Below, piece after piece: positions 39,610-46,657 of a DNA stretch of 64,000 nt (positions are counted from its first letter, which is position 1; every line of letters starts with the position of its first letter). Source of the stretch: Streptomyces sp. NBC_00224 (GTDB lineage Bacteria; Actinomycetota; Actinomycetes; Streptomycetales; Streptomycetaceae); contig NZ_CP108106.1 in the NCBI RefSeq assembly GCF_041435195.1, forward strand, positions 806,001 to 870,000, in the 5' to 3' direction. The notes beneath the pieces were generated by a model that saw nothing but the letters and a program-made list of their open reading frames with translations, ran no database searches and was not told the DNA's origin. The position numbers were made by a program, and so were the translations under genes.

Positions 39610-39804
39610 CAGGAGACAGCCCGTACGGCCGTGATCCGACCGCGCGGTCCCCTCTCGCAGTCCACGGCGAGCAGTCAGCGGGTCGCAGGCCCCCCACGGG
39701 CGATCGGGCTCACACGGAGGCCGTCGGGCAGCCGTGCACACCGTTGCGGGTCAGCGCCGGAATCCCACCGGACTTCCCCCACAGGAGACGAAGGGAGCCT
39801 AACA
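39610..39804 (-). promoter_or_regulatory. Cobalamin riboswitch
   Basis: On the minus strand, 39740-39780 reads GGAAGTCCGGTG, GATTCCGG, a short spacer and GACCCGCAAC followed by GGTG. These are the conserved core helices and junction of AdoCbl riboswitches. Flanking G/C-rich arms continue to about 39610, and the leader starts near 39804. It sits 44 bp or more upstream of the permease start. High corrinoid is expected to turn the importer off. The edges are approximate. Confidence 0.85.
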
Positions 39805-39954
39805 AACGCCGTGCGCGGTGTGTTTACGGACGGTGGGTGCGGCCGATGGGTCATGGCGTCGCGGATTCGGCGGGGGTAAAGACGCCATGGGCGAGGGTGG
39901 CCAGGATGGCGTCGACCGGTTCATGGCGCGGTGCGCCGTCCTCCCCCGCTCGTG

Positions 39955-40071
39955 GCGATCCCGACAGGAGCGAACTTCACCTTCGAGATCCCCGAGGGCG
40001 AGGAACCCGTGCTGAACGTCATGGGCCTGCCCGGCGACGGACATGACTGCTCCGCACGGACCACGGGCTGA
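39955..40071 (+). pseudogene. Remnant of a cupin-like C-terminus
   Basis: An in-frame 38-codon tail ends in TGA and reads AIPTGANFTFEIPEGEEP and onward. This resembles the final strands of a small cupin barrel (an IPxG turn, then a xGxEPV strand). No matching upstream coding is evident in the same frame and no start is near, so I read it as a decayed gene fragment. The evidence is weak. Confidence 0.3.
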
Positions 40072-40618
40072 ATGAAGCCAACCACCCGATCCGCGCCACC
40101 AGGGCCACTGCCCCACCTGCCAGGCGTCCCAGGGCCGAATTATGGAGTCCGCCCGAATCGGGCTTCCGCGACGTACTGGCCCCAGGACGCGAAGGGCTCA
40201 CGCCAGGGGCTGTTGGGACGTGGTGCAGAAATCCCGAAGTGCTGGGCAGGCTGTCTCTGAGCGCCGGACAGACTCCGCCGAAGCTGCCAGTTGCAAATAC
40301 CGCCTGGCCTCATCTCCTCTATTGAGTACTGCTGGATATGGCGACCTCCGGGGCCGCAATTCAGGATGCATGAATATTTGAACCGTAATCCAGTGCGACC
40401 GCCCCTCAGTTTGGCCGAAAGTAAAGGTCAAGGTGGTGTCAACCCTGCCCATACGGGCCAGTCTTGCTCGGCGAGAATCGGCCTCTGACGGTGCGTCAGG
40501 CATGGCTCTCAATAGCCGAAATTGTGCGGGCGGAAGCAAAATCGGCCATCGGTCGGTGTGTGATTGACAGCCCTTCAGGCCCACGACAGCATTGTTTTCT
40601 CAATCGTGAGGAGGCGTC
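40072..40618. other. Gene-free leader region upstream of the Mau-like operon
   Basis: 547 bp with lower GC than its neighbours and no convincing coding frame. It holds two small inverted repeats, GCCC-ATAC-GGGC at 40447-40458 and CTGACG-GTG-CGTCAG at 40485-40499. A TTGACA hexamer lies at 40564-40569, but no good -10 box follows it. The ribosome site GAGGAGG lies just before the ATG at 40619. Promoter and regulator sites for the operon are probably here. Confidence 0.5.
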
Positions 40619-41161
40619 ATGGACCGGGCAAGGAAACGCCTGACACGCAGAGCCGCACTCACCGCCGCCGTGGCAGGAGCCGGCTCTGTCGCCGTCAGCG
40701 TCCCAGCGAGCGGCGCCGCCACCGCGCGGGGCCGTGGCCCCGGGAGCACGGCCCGCACCGATCTGGCCCGGGTCCGCTCGGTCACGGCGGACTCGCTGCA
40801 CGTCGACTTCCCACAAGCGGGCACGCGCACGCGCTCGCTGATGGCGCCTGATGCGCCGGCCTCGCGGGAGACCGTGCCCATGGCGGGGTTTCCCCAGGGC
40901 GTCGTTCCCCGGCCCGGCGACCGTGTGATGGTCACCGACTGGTGGGACGGCAGGGAGACCGCCGCCATACCCGTCGTGTCGTGGGTGACCGGCGTTCCCC
41001 GACCGCTGCGGGACGGCGGGTACCGGGTCGGCGGCCGACGCGCCGCGCCCTCGCCGCTACTGGAGCGCGCGAGCAGAACCGGCACACGTACGGCCGTCTG
41101 CCTGCTGGACACCGAACTGGCGACTGCCCAGGTCATGGCCGTGCGGCCTCCCTCGCGGTGA
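40619..41161 (+). CDS. Tat-type secreted protein of unknown function, first gene of the Mau-like operon
   Basis: 180 residues. N-terminal RKRLTRRAALTAAVAGA has a twin-arginine pair and hydrophobic core, with likely cleavage after an Ala near residue 35. The mature part is a small beta-rich domain (VTDWWDG near 105) with a single Cys near the C-terminus; no family is recognised. The ATG at 40619 follows a good GAGGAGG site. Its stop overlaps the GTG of the MauE-like gene (GTGA), so it is translated with the redox genes and is probably a client or partner of them. It occupies the place of a large subunit but is far too short to be MauB. Confidence 0.75.
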   Translation: MDRARKRLTRRAALTAAVAGAGSVAVSVPASGAATARGRGPGSTARTDLARVRSVTADSLHVDFPQAGTRTRSLMAPDAPASRETVPMAGFPQGVVPRPGDRVMVTDWWDGRETAAIPVVSWVTGVPRPLRDGGYRVGGRRAAPSPLLERASRTGTRTAVCLLDTELATAQVMAVRPPSR

Positions 41162-41682
41162 CGGCCCTCGCGGCGGTGAACGCTCTCGTCCGCCTGGTGG
41201 CAGCCGTGCTGCTCCTCTACGCGGCCGTCCACAAGCTGGCCGCCCCTCGCGCGTTCCGCTCGACCCTCACCACCCTGGGTGTGCCGTGGCCCGCGCCGGT
41301 CTCCGCGGGCGTTCCCGTACTGGAGCTCGCTGCCGGGTTCACCCTGCTGAGCGCTCCGCGCTCGGTGGTGGCCGCCGGGCTGGTGGCCGGGCTGGGGGTG
41401 GCGTTCGCGGTTGCGGGCGTGCTGGCCCTGCGGAGCGGGACGAAGGTGAAGTGCGCCTGCTTCGGCCGGGTCGGGGCCGGTGATCTGGGACTGCGCCAGA
41501 TCGCGGTCCTGCCCCTGTGGGCCGGGGTGGCCGCCGTGGCCCTCCGTACGCCGGAGCAGTCACCGGCCGGGCCTGCGGCAGCGGCAGCCGTGATCTGGGG
41601 ACTGGCGGTGTGCGCGGCCCTGAGGGTGGTGGTGCTGATGCGAAGGAACCGGGAGGACATGCAAGCGATGGTGCCGCAATGA
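41158..41682 (+). CDS. MauE-like redox-associated membrane protein
   Basis: 174 residues, four hydrophobic segments, DoxX/MauE-like. The redox-active pair Cys99/Cys101 is in KCACFG, the typical MauE/VKOR-neighbour motif, followed by a GDLGLRQ-type segment. In methylamine utilisation operons MauE works with MauD to supply or handle disulfides for the light chain. The GTG start overlaps the previous stop by 4 bp, and its own TGA overlaps the next ATG (ATGA), so the order secreted protein-MauE-MauD is strictly coupled. Confidence 0.88.
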   Translation: MTALAAVNALVRLVAAVLLLYAAVHKLAAPRAFRSTLTTLGVPWPAPVSAGVPVLELAAGFTLLSAPRSVVAAGLVAGLGVAFAVAGVLALRSGTKVKCACFGRVGAGDLGLRQIAVLPLWAGVAAVALRTPEQSPAGPAAAAAVIWGLAVCAALRVVVLMRRNREDMQAMVPQ

Positions 41683-42215
41683 TCTTCCTGTGGATCGTGG
41701 TGACGGTTCTGTCCCTGCTCGTGTCGATCTGCCTGATGGCACTGGTGGACCAGTACCAGACCCTGCAACTGATCCGGGGACGGCTGGAGTTGGACGACGC
41801 TCCCGCTCCTGTCGTCATCCCCGGCGACCGCGTGCTCGCGCCGTCTGCCATCGGCCTGCCCGCCGAGCTGGATCACCGGGAGCATCTGGTGGTCCTCTTC
41901 CTCTCGACCACCTGCGCTACGTGTCGGGCTCTTGCGAAGAAGCTCGGCGGCAGGCCCCCGGACAACCTGTGGGTCGTACTCGTGGAGGGCGATGCCGAGC
42001 GGGCCGCCGACTGGTTCGCCGCCGCCGGGCTGCCCCGCACTCGGGCGACGGTGGATCTGGACGGGCGCATCAGCGACGCGTTCGGCCTCGACGTGACCCC
42101 CGCGGCATTCGTCTACCGCCGCGGCGAAGTACTCCTTGGGCAGACCATCCCCTCGTTCCGCCAGCTCGACTCTCTGCTCAGCTCGGACGCCGTGCCGCCG
42201 TCCCTGCTGCCCTGA
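41679..42215 (+). CDS. MauD-like membrane-anchored thioredoxin
   Basis: 178 residues. One N-terminal membrane anchor (residues 3-23) is followed by a thioredoxin fold with active site CATC (Cys79/Cys82) after the strand VVLFLST, and the cis-Pro region in VTPAAFVYR. The catalytic domain should face outside the membrane. In mau operons MauD is needed for correct disulfides in the methylamine dehydrogenase light chain. Coupled to the MauE-like gene by an ATGA overlap; the next gene starts 33 bp later behind its own ribosome site. Confidence 0.88.
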   Translation: MIFLWIVVTVLSLLVSICLMALVDQYQTLQLIRGRLELDDAPAPVVIPGDRVLAPSAIGLPAELDHREHLVVLFLSTTCATCRALAKKLGGRPPDNLWVVLVEGDAERAADWFAAAGLPRTRATVDLDGRISDAFGLDVTPAAFVYRRGEVLLGQTIPSFRQLDSLLSSDAVPPSLLP

Positions 42216-42248
42216 ACCAGCCGAGAAGGGAAGAAAGGAGACACCCGT

Positions 42249-42629
42249 ATGAGCACGACCACCGTGTGCAGCCAGTCGACGGGCGTGGCCGCGGCACTTG
42301 AGGAGTGGGACAGCCATCCCGCCCGGCGACGCCGGGTACTGCGGGTCTCGGCCACCGCGTTCATCGCCGGTCTCTCGGCGCTGTTCCTGGGCGACCGGGC
42401 CAACGCCGCGGACTGCCAGGGCTCGCCGTGCTGCAGCCTGGCGAAGTGCGAGGAATGCAGCTACGGGGAAAGCAAGGACCGCTATAGCTGCCCGAGTGGC
42501 TACAACCGCCGAACGTGGAGCTGTGTCAGCGGCAGCAACCGGTACTACTGCGGCGAATGCGCCACGGGCACCGACTGCTGGTCCGGTCCGTTCGCGTGCT
42601 CCATCTGGTTCGGCCCCTCCCCGGCCTGA
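42249..42629 (+). CDS. Cys-rich exported protein resembling methylamine dehydrogenase light chain
   Basis: 126 residues; AAAGGAG precedes the ATG. The leader has four Arg (ARRRRVLR), a hydrophobic core and a probable cleavage site after Ala53. The mature 73 residues contain 11 Cys (56, 61, 62, 67, 70, 81, 92, 101, 104, 110, 117) and Trp at 90, 111 and 120. The CPSGYNRRTWSC stretch is similar to the CPPGS...W...C region around the first cofactor Trp of MauA as I remember it. MauA has a comparable density of disulfides and a Trp-derived cofactor. Its place after MauE and MauD fits a disulfide-rich client. The relation to MauA is inferred; catalytic function is unknown, and no MauB or MauG is in the window. 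Confidence 0.65.
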   Translation: MSTTTVCSQSTGVAAALEEWDSHPARRRRVLRVSATAFIAGLSALFLGDRANAADCQGSPCCSLAKCEECSYGESKDRYSCPSGYNRRTWSCVSGSNRYYCGECATGTDCWSGPFACSIWFGPSPA

Positions 42630-42685
42630 CCGTCTCCCGCAGTCTCCGCACCCTTTCTCCGCACCCTTGAGGGAGCCGAAGCGCC

Positions 42686-43456
42686 ATGCCCCTGGTGGCT
42701 CTGTGGACCGTGAGCCTGGCCGCCGTGGCCGGGTTCGCCCAGTTGTTCAGTCCTTGAGGCCAGTCCTTCATCGGATTCGTCCGCCCCTTCGTGCAAGGGG
42801 ATTCCGACCTCATGCGGCGGCGCAACCTGCGCTTCATCGCCACACTCGCGCTCGCGCACATCGCCGCGGCCGGTTTCATGGTCGCGGTCCTGTACCAGGC
42901 CGGCACGGTGACGTCCGCTCACCTGCCCTCTCACGTACGGGTCGCGGTGTGCGCCGCAGCGGCGGCGGTGGGCATCGTTCTCGACGCCCGCGCCATCAGA
43001 CGGGGCACGTTCACCGTCGGCCTGCGCCGGCAGACGACCAAGAGGCTGTCGGACGGCACGGAAACCGCTCCCGGCTGGGTGACGCCCCTGCTGTGGGGGC
43101 TGGACACGGGGTTGGTGTGGACGACGTTCCGTATGTCGTGCGCGTCATGGGTGCTTCTGTTCAGTTCGCTGCTGACGGTCGCCCCGCAGTGGTCGGGCCT
43201 GGTCTACGGTACGTGCTTCGGCGTCCCGTTGGTCATCGCGACGCTGACCGGGGACCCCGCCGGGATCGGGCGCCGTCGCACGTACTCGCTGACGCGCCTG
43301 ACCCAGACGGCGGGCATCGTGGTCCTGATGCTGTTGCCGCTGGGAATGGCGGGGAGCCACGTCGCGCGGCGGGCGTCGGCCGCCCCCTCAAGCGCTCACC
43401 TCATCGTGAACCCGACCGGATCACCTCCCGGCGGTGATCCGGCAGTCGGCGGGTGA
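42686..43456 (+). CDS. CcdA/MauF-like membrane protein, probable selenoprotein (Sec24 encoded by in-frame TGA)
   Basis: Reading from the ATG at 42686 (GAGGGAG about 10 bases upstream) gives 256 residues if the TGA at 42755-42757 is read as selenocysteine. Residues 4-24 form the first membrane segment ending in FSP-[TGA]-GQ, the place where CcdA/DsbD/MauF proteins carry their first transmembrane redox Cys (SPC or NPC). About five more hydrophobic segments follow. Cys152 in a later membrane helix could be the partner; Cys89 and Cys177 are also present. A hairpin starts 27 bases after the TGA, with its loop 32 bases after. MauF belongs to the CcdA family, and the order E-D-A-F is complete here. 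The selenocysteine genes start within the 3' end. The alternative is a broken gene, or a truncated one starting at GTG 42791; that start would discard the redox residue. It should pass electrons across the membrane to MauD/MauE-type proteins. Confidence 0.75.
42755..42804 (+). promoter_or_regulatory. UGA codon with bacterial SECIS-like hairpin
   Basis: After the TGA at 42755-42757, CCCCTT (42784-42789) pairs perfectly with AAGGGG (42795-42800) around the 5-base loop CGTGC. TCGG near 42771 can pair with CCGA just after the stem. Bacterial SECIS elements recognised by SelB are described as stem-loops about 16-37 bases downstream of UGA with a G among the first two loop bases. Here the loop begins 32 bases after UGA and its second base is G. 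Confidence 0.65.
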
Positions 43457-45164
43457 GGCCCTGTTCGTCCAGGTGGTTGAGCATAGGCAGAGACACCCGG
43501 CGGGTGGTGTCGAGCGCGCGGCTCGCGGCGCCCACGGTGAACGGCTGTGCCAGCCGCCCCACTTGTACCAGGGCACGTGCCGGGGCGTCTGGCAACAGGA
43601 CGATCCCGGGCGCGAGACACAGCAGCAGACCCGCGCGGGTCGCTGCCCGGATCTCCCGCTCCCCCAGGCCGAGTTCCGCCAGGCGCGGTGCCGCCGGAGC
43701 CCGGAACGGAGCCTGCTCCAGATCGGCGCACACCTGCCGTACCGCGTCGCGGAGCGCTTGCGGCACACCGGCGGATCGGTGCACGATCCTGCCCGCGCGC
43801 ACCTCAAGAGGCGCCCGGACCAGAGCCTGGACCAGGGCGCGATCGGGCAGCTGGAGCTGGAGCCGGGCCGTCTCCAGCGGCAGGCCGTCCGCGTAGGGCC
43901 GCTCCTCGGCGAAGTCGGCCACCAGCGTGGTCAGGCGGTGGAACAGTTCCTGCCAGTACGCGGGGTCGGCAAGCCAGTCCCCGCTCACCGGATCACGGGT
44001 GACCGCCACACCCATGGCCTCCAGCAGGGGGCGGCGTATCAGGCGTCGGCGGGCGAGTTCCGTCGCTTCGGTCGGGGTGCCGGCGAGCTGTGCGAGCTCG
44101 CGGGCCCGTGTGGCGGCGGCTCCCCGGCGGCGCAGTTCGGGCGGGCGGACGTCGAGGACGGTCACTCCCGCGCTGATCGCCTGGCGGCCGGGGTCGCGCA
44201 GCAGTGCCCGGTCGCCGAGGCGCAGCGGGAGCGCGGGGGTGAAGGAGAGCCGGGCGGCGCCGTGGCCGAGCGGGCGAAGGTGCACGGTGCGAGCGGCCGC
44301 TCCGATGTGCAGCGTGAGCGTCCGGGGCAGCCGGCCGGCGTCGGTGCCGTGCAGGCGGACGTCGCACACGGTGGTCTGGATGAACTGCCCCGGCGTGAGA
44401 AGGGCTTCACCCCGTGGGAGGGCGCCGTGAGCGGGGCCGCGCAGATTGAGGGCGACGCGGGCGGGCGCGGTGACCGTGGGTGTGTCCCGCTCCAGGGTCT
44501 GGATGCCCCGCACCTTGGCCCGCAGCCCCTGCGGGGCGGTGACGAGTTCGTCCTCCACATCGATGCGCCCCCGGGGCAGGGTTCCGGTGACCACCAGGCC
44601 CGCCCCGCGCACGGTGAAGGCCCGGTCCACCCACAGGCGCACCGCGCCCGACGGGTCCGGTGCGGGGATGCGGTGGACGAGCCGGGCGAGGCCGCGCCGC
44701 AGGTGGTCGAGCCCGTGGCCGGTCTTCGCGCTGACCGTGACGGAATCGACGCGGCCCAGCGAGGTGGCGCGGATCTCGGCCAGTGCCCGTACACGGGCGG
44801 GGGCGGGGTCCGCGAGATCGCTGCGGGTGATCACGAGCAGGCCGTGGCGCACGTCGAGGGCGTCCAGGGCGGCGAGGTGCTCGGCGGACTGGGGCATCCA
44901 CCCCCCGTCGGCCGCCACGACGATCATCACGGCCGCCACGGGGCCGATACCGGCGAGCATGTTCGCAACGAAGCGTTCGTGCCCGGGGACGTCGACAAAG
45001 GCGATGGTCTCCCCCGAACCGAGGGTGGTCCAGGCGAAGCCGAGGTCGATGGTCAGCCGCCTGCGCCGCTCCTCGGCGAGCCGGTCGGGATCGCGTCCGG
45101 TCAGGGCCCGTACGAGGGTGCTCTTGCCGTGGTCGACGTGGCCGGCCGTGGCGACGACGTGCAT
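43401..45164 (-). CDS. selB: Selenocysteine-specific elongation factor SelB
   Basis: 587 residues. The GTPase domain starts at once with GHVDHGKST, followed by DVPGHERF (G3) and later switch motifs, then EF-Tu-like beta barrels and C-terminal winged-helix repeats that bind the SECIS hairpin. The ATG at 45164 is chosen because the protein then starts MHVVATAGHVDHGK as in the family, and it nearly abuts the selA stop. Its last 56 bp overlap the convergent MauF-like gene. It delivers Sec-tRNA to UGA codons marked by a hairpin. Confidence 0.95.
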   Translation of the reverse strand: MHVVATAGHVDHGKSTLVRALTGRDPDRLAEERRRRLTIDLGFAWTTLGSGETIAFVDVPGHERFVANMLAGIGPVAAVMIVVAADGGWMPQSAEHLAALDALDVRHGLLVITRSDLADPAPARVRALAEIRATSLGRVDSVTVSAKTGHGLDHLRRGLARLVHRIPAPDPSGAVRLWVDRAFTVRGAGLVVTGTLPRGRIDVEDELVTAPQGLRAKVRGIQTLERDTPTVTAPARVALNLRGPAHGALPRGEALLTPGQFIQTTVCDVRLHGTDAGRLPRTLTLHIGAAARTVHLRPLGHGAARLSFTPALPLRLGDRALLRDPGRQAISAGVTVLDVRPPELRRRGAAATRARELAQLAGTPTEATELARRRLIRRPLLEAMGVAVTRDPVSGDWLADPAYWQELFHRLTTLVADFAEERPYADGLPLETARLQLQLPDRALVQALVRAPLEVRAGRIVHRSAGVPQALRDAVRQVCADLEQAPFRAPAAPRLAELGLGEREIRAATRAGLLLCLAPGIVLLPDAPARALVQVGRLAQPFTVGAASRALDTTRRVSLPMLNHLDEQGLTRRLPDHRREVIRSGSR

Positions 45165-45165
45165 G

Positions 45166-46482
45166 TCAGGCTCCCGCCGCTCGCAGCACGGCTTCGAGGA
45201 TGTGCGTATCACTGGGCTCGGGGACGCAGCGGAGGTCCAGCAGCAGTCGGCCGTGGAGCACACGGCCGATCACGGGCGGAGTGCCGGTGCGCAGGGCGCC
45301 CGCGAAGTCGGGCGGCAGAGCGACAGCGCAGGAAGGCAGCGCCGTCCCCGGTGCACCGCCGCCTCCGACGACGGCATCGGCGGCGACGACCTGCGCGTCG
45401 ATGCCGTGGGAGCGCAAGGACGCGGCGAGCCGCTCGGAGCGCTCCTCAAGCTCGGCCAGGGGCAGGCGCAGAGCCTGCCGCACAGGCGGCTCGGGTCCGG
45501 TCAGGGTGGCTTCCAGGGCGGCGAGGGTGAGCTTGTCGACCCGCATGGCACGAGCGAGCGGATGACGTCTGAGACGGTCGACTTCGGCTTCGGTTCCGAA
45601 GACGAGGCCGGCCTGCGGTCCGCCGAGGAGTTTGTCGCCGCTGGCGATGACGAGGCCGGCCCCCTCGCTCAGAGCGGTGCTCACGTCGGGTTCGTCGGGG
45701 AGAAGGGGCTCTGGGGCCAGCAGTCCTGATCCTATGTCCGCGACGACGGGCAGGCCCAGGGAGGCGAGTTCGCAAAGGCCAGCCTCGGCGGTGAAACCGC
45801 GGACGATGAAATTGGACGGGTGGATCTTGAGGATGAAGGCGGTCTGCGGTCCGACGGCCGCGGCGTAGTCACTGAGCCGGGTGCGGTTGGTCGTCCCCAC
45901 CTCCCGGATCCTCGCACCGGTCGCGGTGAGCAGTTCGTGGATCCGAAAGCCGTCCCCGATCTCCACGAACTCGCCCCGGCTGAGGAGGATTTCCCGTCCC
46001 GCGGCCAGGGCGGTCGCCGCCAGCGTCAGCGCGGCGGCGCCGTTGTTGACGACATGGACCGCCTGGGCACCCGGTACGGCGTGCCGCAAGGCGCTGAGCG
46101 CGGAGCGCCCGCGGCGGGCACGGCGCCCGCTGTCCAGATCGAGCTCCACGTCCGTGCATCCGGAGGCGGCCGCCACCGCCTCCACCGCTGCCCGCGAGAG
46201 CGGGGCGCGACCGAGGTTGGTGTGCACGATCACCCCCGTCGCGTTGTGGACCGGGCGCAGCCCCGACGCCTGGCCGGGCAGCGCGGCCAGGACCGCGCCG
46301 ACGACGTCCTGCGGCTTCACGTTCCCCTGCCGCACCGCCTGTTGTACGGACTGGACGGTTTTTTTGACCATCGCTCTGCCCAGCCGCGCGATGGCCGCCT
46401 GCAAGAGAGGGTCGTCCAGTACGACGGCCGTGCTCGGCACGCTGCGCCGGGGATCCGGCTCGCCCCGCACGGCCTGGTCCAC
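45166..46482 (-). CDS. selA: L-seryl-tRNA(Sec) selenium transferase SelA
   Basis: 438 residues from a GTG at 46482. A PLP enzyme of the aspartate aminotransferase fold; the cofactor Lys284 lies in SGDKLLGGPQAG, the SelA signature. The N-terminal helical domain that grips tRNA-Sec is present (VVLDDPLLQAA near 20), and N(A)TGVIVHTNLGR marks the PLP domain entry. It converts Ser-tRNA-Sec to Sec-tRNA-Sec with selenophosphate. Its stop is one base from the selB ATG, and its start is 24 bp after the tRNA gene, so tRNA-selA-selB are probably co-transcribed. Confidence 0.96.
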   Translation of the reverse strand: MDQAVRGEPDPRRSVPSTAVVLDDPLLQAAIARLGRAMVKKTVQSVQQAVRQGNVKPQDVVGAVLAALPGQASGLRPVHNATGVIVHTNLGRAPLSRAAVEAVAAASGCTDVELDLDSGRRARRGRSALSALRHAVPGAQAVHVVNNGAAALTLAATALAAGREILLSRGEFVEIGDGFRIHELLTATGARIREVGTTNRTRLSDYAAAVGPQTAFILKIHPSNFIVRGFTAEAGLCELASLGLPVVADIGSGLLAPEPLLPDEPDVSTALSEGAGLVIASGDKLLGGPQAGLVFGTEAEVDRLRRHPLARAMRVDKLTLAALEATLTGPEPPVRQALRLPLAELEERSERLAASLRSHGIDAQVVAADAVVGGGGAPGTALPSCAVALPPDFAGALRTGTPPVIGRVLHGRLLLDLRCVPEPSDTHILEAVLRAAGA

Positions 46483-46506
46483 GTCGCGCTCCCCCCACCA
46501 AGTCGG

Positions 46507-46599
46507 CGGAGGCGGACGGGAATCGAACCCGCCTGACCCGGATGCCGGATCACACCGATTTTGAAGATCGGGAGGGGCACCAGCCGCCCTAACGCCTCC
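46507..46599 (-). tRNA. selC: tRNA-Sec (anticodon TCA)
   Basis: 93 bases, read on the minus strand. The acceptor stem begins GGAGGCG and closes with CGCCTCC plus a G discriminator, as in tRNA-Sec. The anticodon arm is CCGAT-CTTCAAA-ATCGG with TCA at 46562-46564. A very long variable arm (TGATCCGG paired with CCGGGTCA around a 3-base loop) and a T arm with GGTTCGATTCC follow. CCA is not encoded. Its place between selA and selD fits. Confidence 0.97.
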
Positions 46600-46657
46600 A
46601 TGTCGCCGCTCACCCGCCCCCTGTTCCCCGAGCGGCCGAGAGTGAAATCATCCTGGC
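46600..46657. promoter_or_regulatory. Divergent promoter spacer between tRNA-Sec and selD
   Basis: Only 58 bp separate the 5' end of the tRNA-Sec gene (minus) from the selD ATG (plus), so both selenium transcripts must start in or near this spacer. I cannot pick clear -10/-35 boxes or a strong selD ribosome site in it. Confidence 0.45.

Noticed and set aside
40619..41161. MauB (methylamine dehydrogenase large subunit)
   Set aside because: 180 residues is far too short for the beta-propeller large subunit, and no propeller repeats are seen.
42791..43456. Short MauF-like gene starting at GTG 42791
   Set aside because: It would cut off the first membrane segment and redox residue and has no ribosome site; the ATG at 42686 with GAGGGAG is much better if TGA is read as Sec.
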